Part shown: one piece after another, positions 1 to 10,035 of the stretch
Layout of the letters: each line of letters begins with the position of its first letter
Numbering within the stretch: position 1 is the stretch's first letter
NCBI GenBank assembly: GCA_963794475.1
Contig: CAWCDW010000003.1
Span: 124,001 to 188,000, forward strand
Direction of reading: 5' to 3'
Origin: GAS188 sp963794475
GTDB lineage: Bacteria > Pseudomonadota > Alphaproteobacteria > Rhizobiales > Beijerinckiaceae
DNA: 64,000 nt
The notes under the pieces: generated by a model
Seen by the model: only the letters and a program-made list of their open reading frames with translations
Databases searched by the model: none
Told to the model about the DNA's origin: nothing
Program-made: the position numbers and the translations under genes

Positions 1-39
1 GAAGGGAGAAGTGAGGGCTCGACCGCGCGATCCACGCGT

Positions 40-1294
40 CTACGACCGGCGCGACAAGGCGACCGCAATGCGTGCGCATGCCGTCGCCGTTCGCGCCACC
101 GCCGCCTCATCGACGGCGGCAGGCCACCTGTCCTGCGGCAAATGGAAAAGGGCGTTCGATCCGATCAGCGTGAGGTAGCGACCGCCGGCGCGATGGATGG
201 CACGCAGATTCGCCGAAAGGCACTTGCGTCTTCGGCGAAAATCCCGCGATCGGCTGGGCGGCGCGCGTCATCTCCTGCTGGGCGAGGGCTCTGAGATCCT
301 CGAGCGGGGATTGAAGCGTCAGCTTGCTGTCGGCCGCGCCGATGTTGGCGCCGAAATGCAGCCAGGTCGCCTGTGTGATCAGCTCGGGCCGGCGCTTGAG
401 GAAATTGTCGAGCCCGATGTGGCCGAGCTCGTGGCCGCTCGAGGCGACGAAGATCACATCGCGTTCAGGCGGCATCTCTCGCAAGGCGCGCATCACCTCG
501 AGCCAGCAGAAGAGCCCGCCGCCGCGCTCCGAGGCGCAATGCCACCAGCCGCTGCGCGGCGTCATGATCACGAGGGGAGCGCTGCCTGCGGCCTTCCCCT
601 CGAGCGCCGCGATGATGCTCCTCACCTTCGAGGGGACGCGGCGGCAATCGGCGACGAGCCGCACCTCATCATTTCGCGCCGCCGCTTGCGACAAGGCCTC
701 GCGCGCCTCGCTCGAAACTTGCACGCAGGGAATGGTGAAAGGCGAAAGGAAGCTCTCCGCATTGAGGAGCGCAAGCCCCGGCCGCTCGCCCTTCGTCACG
801 AGGACAACCGCCTGATGGCCGCGCCCCTCGCGCATCGAGGGGTAATCCTGGCGGTAAACCGCCAAGGGGCCTTCCTCGACGAGCGCGATCGGCGCCTCTT
901 GCCCGAAGGCGCCGAGCTTTCCGGCGAGGCCTTGCGGCCCGGTGAACGCGCCGTCAAACATGGGAAAAGCGGGAAAGCGCGTTTCTCCGATCTCGACATG
1001 GCACTCGACCGGCTCGATGCGCTCGATCGCCAGCTCGTCGAAGGAGACCTCGGCTCCGAGCGCTTTGGCCTCGTTCGCCAGCATTTCGGCATTTTCGTCA
1101 TCGCCCGCATGCGCCGTGCGATGGACGCCCTGCGCATCATAGGCGCGGATGAAAGCCGCCGCGCGATCTTCGACCGATGGGAGAACGTCAGAGCGAGCGG
1201 CGCCCGGCCTCATTCCGCCCGCCCCCAGAACAAGCATGGCGCCGAAGCGGCGAAGAAATGAACGCCTGCCGGTTCGATTTGAAGCTGGCGCCAT
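40..1294 (-). pseudogene. M28-like peptidase-family protein, Tat signal, frame-disrupted near its 3' end
   Basis: The N-terminus carries a twin-arginine-like stretch (RRSFLRR) followed by a hydrophobic segment, so export by Tat is likely. The fold resembles zinc peptidase family M28: a motif TPRSGWWHCASERGGG lies near residue 245 where the metal-binding H-x-D normally sits, and SSGHELGHIG near residue 287 keeps the Glu. The first-ligand motif is atypical, so catalysis is uncertain. The open frame runs to 107, but its last 35 residues look random. One base later the other frame reads RAIHRAGGRYLTLIGSN and onwards to a TAG at 40-42, which fits an M28 C-terminus. An extra base therefore lies near 203-210. 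The gene stands alone, divergent from the alpha-glucosidase. The family call is moderately sure, the frame break strong. Confidence 0.6.
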
Positions 1295-1440
1295 GCCATG
1301 ATCCTCGCACCCGGTTATCTATCACTTGAGCGTAATTGTTTGGGAAACCCGCCCTCGCTCCTGGGACCTTGATTTAAGACGCGTCGCCATGGAGGGTCAA
1401 TTTGCCTAAAATGCGACTTCACTGAAGGGAGAAGCTGCCG

Positions 1441-3048
1441 GTGCCAAGCCGCGATCCTGGTGACAATTCCTGGTGGCGCCACGGCGTCATTTATCAGATC
1501 TATCCACGATCCTTTCAGGACACGAACCGGGATGGCATCGGCGATCTCGAAGGCATACGCCGCCGGCTCGAGCATCTCGTCTCGCTGAAAATCGAAGCGA
1601 TCTGGATTTCGCCGATCTATGCATCGCCCATGGCGGATTTCGGCTACGACGTTGCCGATCATCGCGCGATCGACCCGATCTTCGGCACCATGAAGGATTT
1701 CGACCGCCTGCTCGACGAGGCGCATCGCAAGGGCCTGAAGGTCATCCTCGACTACGTGCCGAATCACACTTCCGACCAGCATCCCTGGTTTCTCGAAAGC
1801 CGCGCCTCGCGCCGCAATCCGAAACGCGATTGGTATGTCTGGCGCGACGCACGCGCCGATGGCGGCCCGCCCAATAATTGGACGAGCGAGTTCGGCGGCC
1901 CGGCCTGGACCTTCGACGAAAGGACAGGGCAATTCTATTTTCACGCCTACCTCACCCAACAGCCGGATCTCAATTGGCGCAACCCCGAAGTCGTTGCGGC
2001 CATGCTCGACGTGCTGCGCTTCTGGTTCGACCGGGGCGTCGACGGCTTTCGCGTCGATGCCATCCACCACCTCTTCGAGGATGCGCAATTGCGTGACGAT
2101 CCCATCAATCCCGATTGGCATGAGGGCCTGCCCGCATCGCACAAGCTCCTGCGCAGCTACTCCATGGATCAGCCCGAGGTGCATGGGGCGATCGCCCTGA
2201 TGCGGGAATTGGCGAAATCCTATGCGGACGAGCGCCTCCTGATCGGCGAGGCCTATCTGCCAATCGAACGGCTGATGGCCTATTACGGCATGGCGCTTTC
2301 CGGCTTCCACCTCCCTTTCAATTTCCACCTGATCTCGACGCCGTGGAAGCCGAAGGCAATCGCGGCGCTCATCGACGAATACGAAAGCGCCTTGCCCCAA
2401 GGCGGCTGGCCCAATTGGGTGTTGGGCAACCACGACAGATCTCGCGTGGCGACGCGGCTCGGGCCTGCGCAGGCGCGCGTCGCCGCCATGCTGCTCTTGA
2501 CGCTGCGCGGCACGCCGACACTCTACCAGGGAGATGAGATCGGCATGGCGGATGTGCCCATTCCTCCCGCTCTCGTGCGAGACCCCTTCGGCAAGAATGT
2601 GCCCGGCTTCGGCCGCGATCCCGAACGCACGCCCATGCAGTGGGACGCGAGCCCGCATGCAGGCTTCAGCAGCGTCGAACCCTGGTTGCCGCTCGCGCCC
2701 GACTTCAGGACACGCAATGTGGCAAAGCAATCATCCGACGCGGGTTCGATGCTTTCGCTCCATCGCGCGCTCATCGCCTTGCGGCGCGAAGAAGCGGCGC
2801 TCTCCCTCGGCAGCTATGCGCTCGTTCAGGTGAGCGAGACCATGCTGGCCTATGAGCGCAGCCATGGCGAGCGCCGCCTCATCGTCGCGCTCAATTTCGG
2901 GGATCGCTTCGAGGAGCTTGAAAGCCTCTCGCCACCGGCGCGCCTCCTCTTGTCGACCGATCCGGCCCGGGAAAAGGAAGGGTTTGCCTGCGCACCGAGG
3001 CTGAACCCGCATGAAGGGATCGTGGCCGAGCCAGGCCCGCAATCTTAA
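1441..3048 (+). CDS. Alpha-glucosidase, glycoside hydrolase family 13
   Basis: A 535-residue cytoplasmic alpha-amylase-superfamily enzyme that probably hydrolyses alpha-1,4 or alpha-1,6 glucosides such as maltose, isomaltose or sucrose. The four GH13 regions are present in order: DYVPNHTS (residues about 102-109), GFRVDAI with the nucleophile Asp (about 202), LIGEAY with the acid/base Glu (about 267), and GNHDRSR with the transition-state Asp (about 331). Length fits the oligo-1,6-glucosidase/alpha-glucosidase group. The GTG start is supported by AAGGGAG about ten bases upstream. No signal peptide is visible. It is transcribed alone; the only sugar-transport gene next to it is a permease remnant in convergent orientation. 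The exact substrate cannot be read from sequence. Confidence 0.88.
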   Translation: MPSRDPGDNSWWRHGVIYQIYPRSFQDTNRDGIGDLEGIRRRLEHLVSLKIEAIWISPIYASPMADFGYDVADHRAIDPIFGTMKDFDRLLDEAHRKGLKVILDYVPNHTSDQHPWFLESRASRRNPKRDWYVWRDARADGGPPNNWTSEFGGPAWTFDERTGQFYFHAYLTQQPDLNWRNPEVVAAMLDVLRFWFDRGVDGFRVDAIHHLFEDAQLRDDPINPDWHEGLPASHKLLRSYSMDQPEVHGAIALMRELAKSYADERLLIGEAYLPIERLMAYYGMALSGFHLPFNFHLISTPWKPKAIAALIDEYESALPQGGWPNWVLGNHDRSRVATRLGPAQARVAAMLLLTLRGTPTLYQGDEIGMADVPIPPALVRDPFGKNVPGFGRDPERTPMQWDASPHAGFSSVEPWLPLAPDFRTRNVAKQSSDAGSMLSLHRALIALRREEAALSLGSYALVQVSETMLAYERSHGERRLIVALNFGDRFEELESLSPPARLLLSTDPAREKEGFACAPRLNPHEGIVAEPGPQS

Positions 3049-3053
3049 CCGCC

Positions 3054-3220
3054 TCATCCCTTTCGCCTGCGAAGCTGATCGAAATAGACGATCAGGATGA
3101 TGAGCCCTCCAGTGATCACGCGCTGCCAATAGGAACCGACGTAAAGCATATTGGCGCCGTTGTTGATTGTGGTGAGCAGGTGGCGCCGAGAACCTGGAAC
3201 TCGTCCTCCAAGCTAGGATC
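3054..3220 (-). pseudogene. Remnant of a ribose-type ABC sugar permease (C-terminal pieces)
   Basis: On the minus strand, reading from the stop at 3054-3056 backwards, the frame ends in LLTTINNGANMLYVGSYWQ followed by RVITGGLIILIVYFDQLRRR. This is the typical C-terminus of RbsC-family permeases and resembles the end of the intact permease at 4843-5868. A second short piece in another frame, DPSLEDEFQVLGA at about 3181-3220, matches the segment that normally lies about 25 residues upstream. The stretch between them is missing and there is a stop just upstream. This is a deleted, frame-broken fossil, not a working gene. It shows that a second sugar-ABC permease once stood here on the opposite strand. 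Confidence 0.7.
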
Positions 3221-3291
3221 GCTCTACGGTTCCGCTTGTGAAGAAGTGTGATATGACCTCGCAGGGCAGCTGCGGCGACAGAGAGCCGACC

Positions 3292-4825
3292 ATGGAGCCG
3301 ATCGGACGGGCAATGTCCCCACTCGTATCCGTGCAGAACGTTAGCAAGAATTTTCCCGGCGTCCGCGCGCTGAGCCACGTCCGCTTCGAGTTGTTCGCCG
3401 GGGAGGTCCATGCCCTCGTCGGCGAGAACGGCGCCGGTAAATCGACTCTGATGAAAATCCTCGCAGGTATCTACCCCCGGAATGGGGGAGAAATTCTGTA
3501 TAAGGGCGAGCCGGTCAATTTCGCCAGCCCGCGCGCCGCTCAGATGATGGGCATCGGGATAATTCATCAGGAACTGCAACTGATGAATCACCTGACAGTT
3601 GCCCAGAATATCTTCATCGGGCGCGAACCGCCCGGACGATTGGGCGTGTTCCTCGACGAGGATAAGCTCAACCGTCAAGCGCGAGAGATTCTCGCGCACA
3701 TGCATCTGAAGCTAGACCCCCGCGCAATCGTCGGCGGGTTGACGGTTGCCAACCAGCAAATGGTGGAAATCGCCAAAGCGCTGTCCTTCAATTCACGCGT
3801 GTTGATCATGGACGAGCCGACAGCCGCGTTGAACAACGCCGAAATCGCCGAGCTGTTCAATATCATCCGGGAGCTCAAGGCGCGCGGCGTGGGTATCGTC
3901 TATATTTCGCACAAGATGGACGAGCTGAAGCAGATCTCCGATCGCGTAACCGTCCTACGCGATGGCGAATACGTCGCGACCGTGCCGATCGCGAACGAGC
4001 TTGGATACCATTATCGGCATGATGGTCGGACGGACTTTGATGGACGACGTCCAACACCCACCGCCAGTGGCGTCGCGGGGCGAAGTCGCGCTTGAGGTCA
4101 GGAGCCTGAATTGCGGGCCGCTCGTCAGGAACGTCAGTTTCACCCTCAGGCGCGGCGAGATTCTGGGATTCGCGGGCCTGATGGGGGCGGGAAGAACCGA
4201 GGTAGCGCGCGCGATATTCGGCGCCGACAGGGTCGAGTCGGGTGAAATCATCGTGCGTGGCGTCGCCGCCTCGATCAAATCGCCGGCCGATGCGGTTGCG
4301 CTCGGGATCGGCTATCTGTCGGAGGACCGGAAGCGATTTGGCCTCGCCGTCGGCATGGACGTCGCGTCCAATGTCGTCATGGCCACGCTCGCACGGCATC
4401 TCAAATTCAAATTCATTCTTCGGCAGCAGGCGATCCGTGCCACCGTCGAATCGTTCATCAGGCTTCTCAGCATTCGTACCCCTTCGGCGACGCAAGAGGT
4501 CCGGCTTCTATCAGGCGGCAACCAACAGAAGGTCGTGATCGCAAAGTGGCTGGCGCGCGATTGCGACATTCTGTTTTTCGACGAGCCAACGCGCGGAATT
4601 GATGTTGGAGCCAAGGCCGAGATCCACAAGCTGCTGCGCTCTCTGGCCGACCAGGGCAAGGCAATCGTGATGATCTCGTCGGAGCTGCCCGAGATTTTGC
4701 GCATGAGCGACCGCATCGTGGTGATGTGCGAAGGGCGTATCACTGGCGTGCTCGAATGGAAGGGCGCGACGCAGGAGCGCATCATGCAGCTCGCCACCCA
4801 GCGCGAAAAAGCCAAGGCTGCCTAG
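3292..4825 (+). pseudogene. Sugar ABC transporter ATPase, RbsA/MglA type, frame-disrupted
   Basis: A two-domain ATPase of the carbohydrate-uptake-2 class. The first half has Walker A GENGAGKST, Q-loop IHQELQL, signature-like LTVANQQMVEIA and Walker B LIMDEPTAAL. The second has the degenerate Walker A GLMGAGRTEVAR typical of such second domains, signature LLSGGNQQKV and Walker B ILFFDEPTRGID. The halves lie in different frames: the first runs to 4095, the second is open from 3962. The natural join is VPI(A)TSLDTIIGMMVGR at about 3991-3998, implying one extra base. Start at 3292 is preferred over upstream GTG 3238; ATG 3313 is also possible. It heads an ATPase-permease-binding protein operon next to iol genes, so inositol uptake is the likely job. 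Confidence 0.78.
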
Positions 4826-4842
4826 CGTGAGGATTTGAGCGA

Positions 4843-5868
4843 ATGGTGGAAATGAAGACGGCGACCGTCGGAACCGAAGAACGCGTGGCGACAACCTTCC
4901 GGGCCCAGGTTTTTGGCTCGATAGCGCGCCAGAAGCTTTTCGCCTTTGCGAGCCTGATCCTGTTGATGGTCTTTTTCGGTTTTGCCTCGCCTGCCTTCAT
5001 CCAGGTCGAGAATCTTCTCGGCATTCTGCAGTCGACGGCGGTAAACGGCGTGCTCGCGATCGCGTCCACTTTCGTCATTATCACCGCCGGTATCGATTTG
5101 TCGGTCGGCACACTGATGACGTTCTGCGCCGTGATGGCCGGCGTATTTCTCACCTATTGGCAGTTGCCATTGTGGACGGGCGTGCTAGCGGCCATCGCGA
5201 CCGGCGCCATGAGTGGCTTTCTCTCCGGTAATTTCGTCGCCAAACTGAAGTTGCCGCCCTTCATCGCGACACTGGGCATGATGCTGGTGAACAAGGGCCT
5301 AGCGCTCGTGGTGGCGGGCGACAAGCCGATCTATTTCAGCGACACCGAAAGCTTCTCGACGATTTCGCAAGGGTCGGTGATCGGCTACATCCTACCAGGC
5401 CTGCCGGTTCCCAATAGCGTGGTGATCCTATTCGTGCTGGCGATCGCCGCGTCGGCCGTTCTCAGCCGCACGGCACTTGGCCGCTACACATTCGCCTTAG
5501 GCAGCAACGAGGAAGCCGTTCGCCTGTCCGGCGTCAATGTGGATCGCTGGAAGATCGCGATCTACGTCTTGGCCGGCGCGATTTGCGGCGTTGCCGGGCT
5601 GCTGATTGCCTCGCGGCTCAATTCCGCCCAGCCCGCGCTCGGGCAGGGCTACGAACTCGAAGCGATCGCTGCCGTGGTGATCGGCGGCACGTCCCTGAGC
5701 GGGGGCACTGGCACGGTACTTGGCACGATTATCGGCGCGTTTATAATGAGCGTTCTCACCAACGGCCTGCGCATCCTCTCAGTTCCGCAGGAGTGGCAGA
5801 TCGTCGTTACCGGCGTCATCATAATCCTGGCCGTCTACATCGACATTCTGCGGCGAAGGAAGTTGTGA
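4843..5868 (+). CDS. Sugar ABC transporter permease, RbsC family (probable inositol importer)
   Basis: A 341-residue inner-membrane protein with about eight to ten hydrophobic segments and the conserved permease signatures AGIDLSVGT (about residue 87), ALGSNEEAVRLSGVN and GYELEAIAAVVIGGTSLSGG near the C-terminus. It forms the channel of a ribose/galactose/inositol-class importer with the ATPase upstream (17-base gap) and the binding protein downstream. The ORF is intact, unlike both partners. Substrate is inferred only from the adjacent iolD, iolE and iolG genes; ribose or another polyol is an alternative. Confidence 0.85.
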   Translation: MVEMKTATVGTEERVATTFRAQVFGSIARQKLFAFASLILLMVFFGFASPAFIQVENLLGILQSTAVNGVLAIASTFVIITAGIDLSVGTLMTFCAVMAGVFLTYWQLPLWTGVLAAIATGAMSGFLSGNFVAKLKLPPFIATLGMMLVNKGLALVVAGDKPIYFSDTESFSTISQGSVIGYILPGLPVPNSVVILFVLAIAASAVLSRTALGRYTFALGSNEEAVRLSGVNVDRWKIAIYVLAGAICGVAGLLIASRLNSAQPALGQGYELEAIAAVVIGGTSLSGGTGTVLGTIIGAFIMSVLTNGLRILSVPQEWQIVVTGVIIILAVYIDILRRRKL

Positions 5869-5995
5869 AGGCAGGTCGATCACAGCCTGAGAACGAAGCC
5901 AAGTCGAACAGGAAACAACGGGAATGACGTTCAGCGAACAATAGCGAAAACGTTGGTCACCTGAAACAGCTAAAACAGGAGGGAGAGGAGGAGCG

Positions 5996-6938
5996 ATGTT
6001 GAACAGAATGCAAATCAGCACCTTGCTCGGGGCTGCTGCGCTGGTGGCAGCGGTCGCAGTCTCGCGTGCCGACGAGGCCTACATTCCCTTGATTTCGAAG
6101 GGCTTCCAGCACCAGTTCTGGCAAGCCGTGAAGCTCGGCGCGGAGCAAGAGGCGCAGAAGCTTAGCGTCAAGATCAGCTTCGAGGGGCCGGAAACCGAGG
6201 CGATGGTCGACAAGCAGATCGACATGCTCTCGGCAGACCTCGCCAAGCATCCGAACGCGATCGGCTTCGCAGCACTCGACAGCAAGGCGGCCATTCCGCT
6301 GCTCAAAAAGGCGCAGGCCGAGCACATCCCCGTGATTGCCTTCAACTCGGGCGTCGACAGCGACATCCCGTTGACCACGTGCGCGACTGACAACATCGCG
6401 GCGGCCGCCGTCGCCGCCGATAAGATGGCGGAGATGATCGGCGATTCGGGCGAGGTCGCCGTGGTGGTGCACGATCAGACCAGCCGCACCGGCATCGACC
6501 GGCGCGACGGCTTCCTTAATGAGATGAAAGCGAAGCACCCCAATGTAAAGATCGTCAGTGTCCAATATGGCGGCGGCGACCAGTTGAAGTCGACCGAAAT
6601 CACCAAGGCGATTCTTCGGAGCCAACCCGAATCTCAAGGGCATCTTTGGCGCCAATGAGGGCTCGATCATCGGCGTCCTGCATGGCGTAAAGGAGTCCAA
6701 AAAGAAGCTCGTGGTCATTGGCTACGATTCGGGCAAGGAGCAGATCGAGGCGATCAAATCCGGCGACGAGGCCGGCGCGATTACCCAGAACCCCATCGGC
6801 ATCGGCTCCTGCGTCGTTGAATTGGCAGTGAAAGCGCTGAAGGGCGACAAGCTGCCCAAGGCGGTCGATACCGGCTTCTACTGGTACGACAAATCGAACG
6901 TCAGCGACCCAAAGGTCGCCGCCGTTCTATACAACTGA
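5996..6938 (+). pseudogene. Periplasmic sugar-binding protein, RbsB/IbpA-like, frame-disrupted
   Basis: A type-1 periplasmic binding protein of about 313 residues. It opens with a signal peptide (MLNRMQIS, then a hydrophobic core ending in SRA-DEA) and continues with AYIPLISKGFQHQFWQAVK, a standard Peripla_BP_4 beginning. The ribosome binding site AGGAGGGAGAGGAGG is very strong. The first frame stops at 6658; the remainder (KGIFGANEGS, then VVIGYDSGKEQIEAIKSGD and GAITQNPIGIG) continues in the next frame and runs to 6938. The join reads ILR-ANPNLKGIFGANEG at about 6617-6621, implying one extra base. It lies third in the importer operon and is probably the inositol receptor. If the frame break is real, the importer has no receptor. 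Confidence 0.75.
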
Positions 6939-6950
6939 GATCTGTCCTCC

Positions 6951-6984
6951 GGCGCGAAGAAGGGCTTCGGCCTTATTTCGCGCC
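6951..6984. repeat. Inverted repeat between convergent genes, possible terminator
   Basis: GGCGCGAA at 6951-6958 pairs with TTCGCGCC at 6977-6984, with an inner AAGG/CCTT pairing around a CTTCGG tetraloop-like centre. It lies just past the binding-protein stop and before the convergent iolE stop. There is no clear T run, so a rho-independent role is uncertain. The rest of the gap up to 7172 holds nothing I recognise. Confidence 0.4.
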
Positions 6985-7172
6985 GAGAGGAACCTGTGTT
7001 GCAACCACTCGCCTCGGCGATCGACAGCAGGCGTTGTCTCAGGACCAAGATGGCCGCGATCTCGTTGCGCGCCACCAGTTTCCGCCAGCGAGTCTTTTTT
7101 CGAGGCGTCAGGATGCGTGCCGCCGCTATGGCAATCATGGCATCGACATTGTCCAACCAGACGCAGCAGCAT

Positions 7173-8054
7173 TCAAATCAATCCGGCTTGCCTGAGGAAG
7201 CGCTTGACGTTGCCGCAACCGAGCTTTGCATAGACGGCTGGGTTAGCCTTCTCAGGGTCCTGCTCGGCCTCGACGACCACCCAGCCCGAATAGGGTTTGA
7301 GCTCCCGGAAGACGGCGGCGAAATCGATCATGCCGTCGCCCGGGACGGTGTAGACCCCTTCAACCACGGAGTTGAGGAAGGACCAGTTCCCGTGGGCAGC
7401 GCGCGCCATCACGGCTTCTCGCACGTCCTTCGTATGCACATGCGCGATCCGGTCGCGATGGCGTGAAGCCAGCGCGACCGGATCGGCGCCGCCCCATAAG
7501 GCGTGGCCCGTGTCGAGAAGGAGCTTCACCGCAGGTCCCGTCTCGGCCATCAAACGGTCGATCTCGGCCTCGCTTTGCACCACCGTGCCCATATGATGAT
7601 GATAGACGAGCGTGAGGCCAAGCTCGCGAAGCTTCTCGGCAAATGGGGTGAGACGGCTCGTGAAACGGGTCCATTCGTCGTCGGTCATCACCGGGCGGCG
7701 CGAGAGCGGCTTCTCCTTGTCGCCATGCACCGTGCGGGTGCACTCCGCAGCGATCAGCACCTCGCATCCCATCGCCTTGAGCAATCCGGCGTGGGCTCGC
7801 GCGGCCGCAAATTCCGCATCGGCATCGCGTTCGATCAGGAAGGTCGAATACCAACCCGAGACGAGGGCGAGGCGATGCGCCTCGAGGATGGGCTTGAGCG
7901 TTCCGGCCGCGCGCGGGAATTTGTTGCCGAGCTCCATGCCTTCGAAGCCCGCGGCCCTCGCCTCGGCAAGGCATTGCTCCAAAGGAATATGGCCGCCGAG
8001 CTCGACCATGTCGTCATTCGACCAGCCGATCGGATTGGCACCGATGCGGATCAT
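7173..8054 (-). CDS. iolE: Myo-inosose-2 dehydratase (IolE)
   Basis: A 293-residue TIM-barrel protein of the AP-endonuclease-2/xylose-isomerase-like family. IolE dehydrates scyllo-inosose (2-keto-myo-inositol) to a trihydroxycyclohexanedione, the second step of inositol breakdown in the cytoplasm. The start MIRIGANPIGWSNDDMVELGG and the segments LEQCLAEARAAGFEGMELG and LVSGWYSTF are characteristic of IolE. Metal-ligand-like residues are seen in VYHHHMGT, LLLDTGHALWGG and HVHTKDVR. The gene lies 130 bases downstream of iolD on the same strand, so they are probably co-transcribed. A strong site GAGGAGAG precedes the ATG, and a ten-codon reading frame ends exactly at this start. Confidence 0.9.
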   Translation of the reverse strand: MIRIGANPIGWSNDDMVELGGHIPLEQCLAEARAAGFEGMELGNKFPRAAGTLKPILEAHRLALVSGWYSTFLIERDADAEFAAARAHAGLLKAMGCEVLIAAECTRTVHGDKEKPLSRRPVMTDDEWTRFTSRLTPFAEKLRELGLTLVYHHHMGTVVQSEAEIDRLMAETGPAVKLLLDTGHALWGGADPVALASRHRDRIAHVHTKDVREAVMARAAHGNWSFLNSVVEGVYTVPGDGMIDFAAVFRELKPYSGWVVVEAEQDPEKANPAVYAKLGCGNVKRFLRQAGLI

Positions 8055-8087
8055 TCAGCTCTCCTCGAAGGTCGTGAAAAAGGGCAT
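8055..8087 (-). other. Ten-codon mini-ORF abutting iolE start
   Basis: The sequence encodes MPFFTTFEES and a TGA that directly touches the ATG of iolE. It has its own good ribosome site (CAGGAGAT) seven bases upstream. It may act as a translated leader that couples ribosomes into iolE, or be chance. No similarity is recognised. Confidence 0.35.
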
Positions 8088-8184
8088 GCCATCTCCTGTT
8101 TTCTGATGATTGGTTCCCTCCGTAACCGTCTTGGCCGGGCTGTCCCGGCCATCCACGCCTTTCGGTGGCGTTGGAATCGACGAC

Positions 8185-10035
8185 CTAATCGCCGAGTCTC
8201 TGGCGCTGCGCCGCGGCCTCATAGGATTTGCGCGCCGTGGCAACCTCGCGCCGCGCCGAGATTTCGGGCACGGCGACATCCCACCAAGCTCCGCCGGCCT
8301 CGTTGGTGGCGCGCGGATCAGTGTCGATGACGACGACGCTCGTGCGCGGATGGGCCTTGGCCTCGACAAGCGCTCGCTCGAGCTCCGCGATCGACGAGAC
8401 TTTCGCGGCGATGGCGCCGAGGCTCTCGGCATGCGCCCGAAAATCGATCTCGGGCAAGGTGTCATGCAGGGCATCTTCGAGAAGATTGTTGAAGCTCGCC
8501 CCCCCGGTCGCCCTTTGCAGCCGATCGATGCAGCCGAAGCCCTTGTTGTCGAGGACGATGATGATGAGCTTCTTGCCGAGCATCACCGAGGTCGCGATCT
8601 CCGAGTTCATCATGAGGTAGGAGCCGTCGCCCACCATCACGAGAACCTCTTCCTCCGGTTTCGCGAGCTTCACGCCGAGCCCGCCGGCGATCTCATATCC
8701 CATGCAGGAATAGCCATATTCCATGTGGTAAGTGCCGGGCGCGCCGGCTTTCCAGAGCTTGTGCAATTCGCCCGGCAAGCCCCCCGCAGCGCAGACGAGC
8801 GTCGTTCCTCGGCCGAGCGCGCGCATCGCCGCGCCGATCACCTGGGCATCCGAGGGAAGCTCGTTGCCGCGCGGCGGTTGGAGCGCTTTTGCGGCGGCCT
8901 TCGTCCAAGCTGCCTTCAGCGAGCGCGCCGCTTGCGCCCAGCGGGCGGGCGCCGCATGGCCGGCGAGCGCCTTGCCGAGCGCCTCGAGGCCGACGCGCGC
9001 GTCCGCGACGAGTGAGGCGGCGCCATGTTTTGCCGCGTCCTGCGCTGCGACATTGAGCAAAAGGAAGCGGCGCTTCGGATTTTGAAAGAGCGCCCAGGAT
9101 CCCGTGGTGAAATCCTGGAGGCGCGTGCCGATGCCGATGATGAGATCGGCCTTCGCGGCCAGCGCGTTCGCTGCCGAGGTACCCGTCACGCCGATCGAGC
9201 CCATGGCTAAGGCATGGTCGTCGGGAAGCGCAGATTTCCCGGCCTGCGTCTCGGCGACAGGAATGCCGTGACGCTCGGCGAAGGCCGCCAGCGTATCGGC
9301 GGCTTGCGAATAAAGTACGCCCCCGCCCGCGATGATCAGCGGCTTTTCGGCACGGCGCAAAAGATCGGCCGCATGCAGGAGCTCCTGCGCATCGGGAGCG
9401 GGACGGCGCAAGGTCCAGACGCGTTTCTCGAAGAAGCTTGCCGGGTAGTCGTAAGCCTCCGTCTGCACGTCCTGGCAAAGCGCGAGCGTGACCGGCCCGC
9501 ATTCGACAGGGTCGGTGAGCACGGACATCATGCGCCGCGCCGCTTGGATGAGTTGCTCGGGGCGCGTCAGCCGGTCGAAATAGCGCGAGACCGGCCGCAA
9601 GGCGTCGTTTGCCGAAAGCAGCCCATCGCCGAAATCCTCGATCTGCTGCAGCACCGGGTCGGGCCGTCGATTGGCGAAGACGTCGCCTGGAAGGAGAAGC
9701 AGCGGCAGGCGGTTCACGTGAGCCACGGCGGCGGCGGTGACGAGGTTCGTGGCGCCGGGCCCGATCGAGGTGGTGCAAGCCATCATGCGGCGCCGGAAGC
9801 TCGCCTTGGCAAAACCGATGGCCGCATGCGCCATGGCCTGCTCGTTATGGGCGCGAAGCGTCGGCAATTCCCCGCGGAACCGATAAAGCGCTTCTCCCAT
9901 CCCGGCGACATTGCCATGGCCGAAGATCGCCCAAATGCCGGCGAAGATCGGTAGCTCGACGCCGTCGATCACGGTTTTTTGTGCGATGAGAAAACGCGTG
10001 AGCGCCTGAGCCATGGTGAGCCGATCGGTCTTCAT
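8185..10035 (-). CDS. iolD: 3D-(3,5/4)-trihydroxycyclohexane-1,2-dione hydrolase (IolD)
   Basis: A ThDP-dependent enzyme of about 616 residues that opens the inositol ring, turning the product of IolE into 5-deoxyglucuronate. It shows the three-domain acetolactate-synthase fold: N-terminal PYR domain with the HNEQAMAHAAIGFAKAS region containing the catalytic Glu, a central domain, and a C-terminal PP domain with GDGSYLMMNSEI followed by the Asn of VLDNKGFG. Segments FAGIWAIFGHGNVAGMGEAL and GVTGTSAANALA are typical of IolD rather than acetolactate synthase. I prefer the ATG at 10035 (MKTDRLTMAQAL), preceded by GTGAGGA, over an upstream in-frame start at 10086. It is divergent from iolG and precedes iolE. 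Confidence 0.92.
   Translation of the reverse strand: MKTDRLTMAQALTRFLIAQKTVIDGVELPIFAGIWAIFGHGNVAGMGEALYRFRGELPTLRAHNEQAMAHAAIGFAKASFRRRMMACTTSIGPGATNLVTAAAVAHVNRLPLLLLPGDVFANRRPDPVLQQIEDFGDGLLSANDALRPVSRYFDRLTRPEQLIQAARRMMSVLTDPVECGPVTLALCQDVQTEAYDYPASFFEKRVWTLRRPAPDAQELLHAADLLRRAEKPLIIAGGGVLYSQAADTLAAFAERHGIPVAETQAGKSALPDDHALAMGSIGVTGTSAANALAAKADLIIGIGTRLQDFTTGSWALFQNPKRRFLLLNVAAQDAAKHGAASLVADARVGLEALGKALAGHAAPARWAQAARSLKAAWTKAAAKALQPPRGNELPSDAQVIGAAMRALGRGTTLVCAAGGLPGELHKLWKAGAPGTYHMEYGYSCMGYEIAGGLGVKLAKPEEEVLVMVGDGSYLMMNSEIATSVMLGKKLIIIVLDNKGFGCIDRLQRATGGASFNNLLEDALHDTLPEIDFRAHAESLGAIAAKVSSIAELERALVEAKAHPRTSVVVIDTDPRATNEAGGAWWDVAVPEISARREVATARKSYEAAAQRQRLGD

Noticed and set aside
6878..7156. 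92-codon minus-strand ORF between the binding protein and iolE
   Set aside because: Overlaps the 3' end of the binding-protein gene and has no recognised features.
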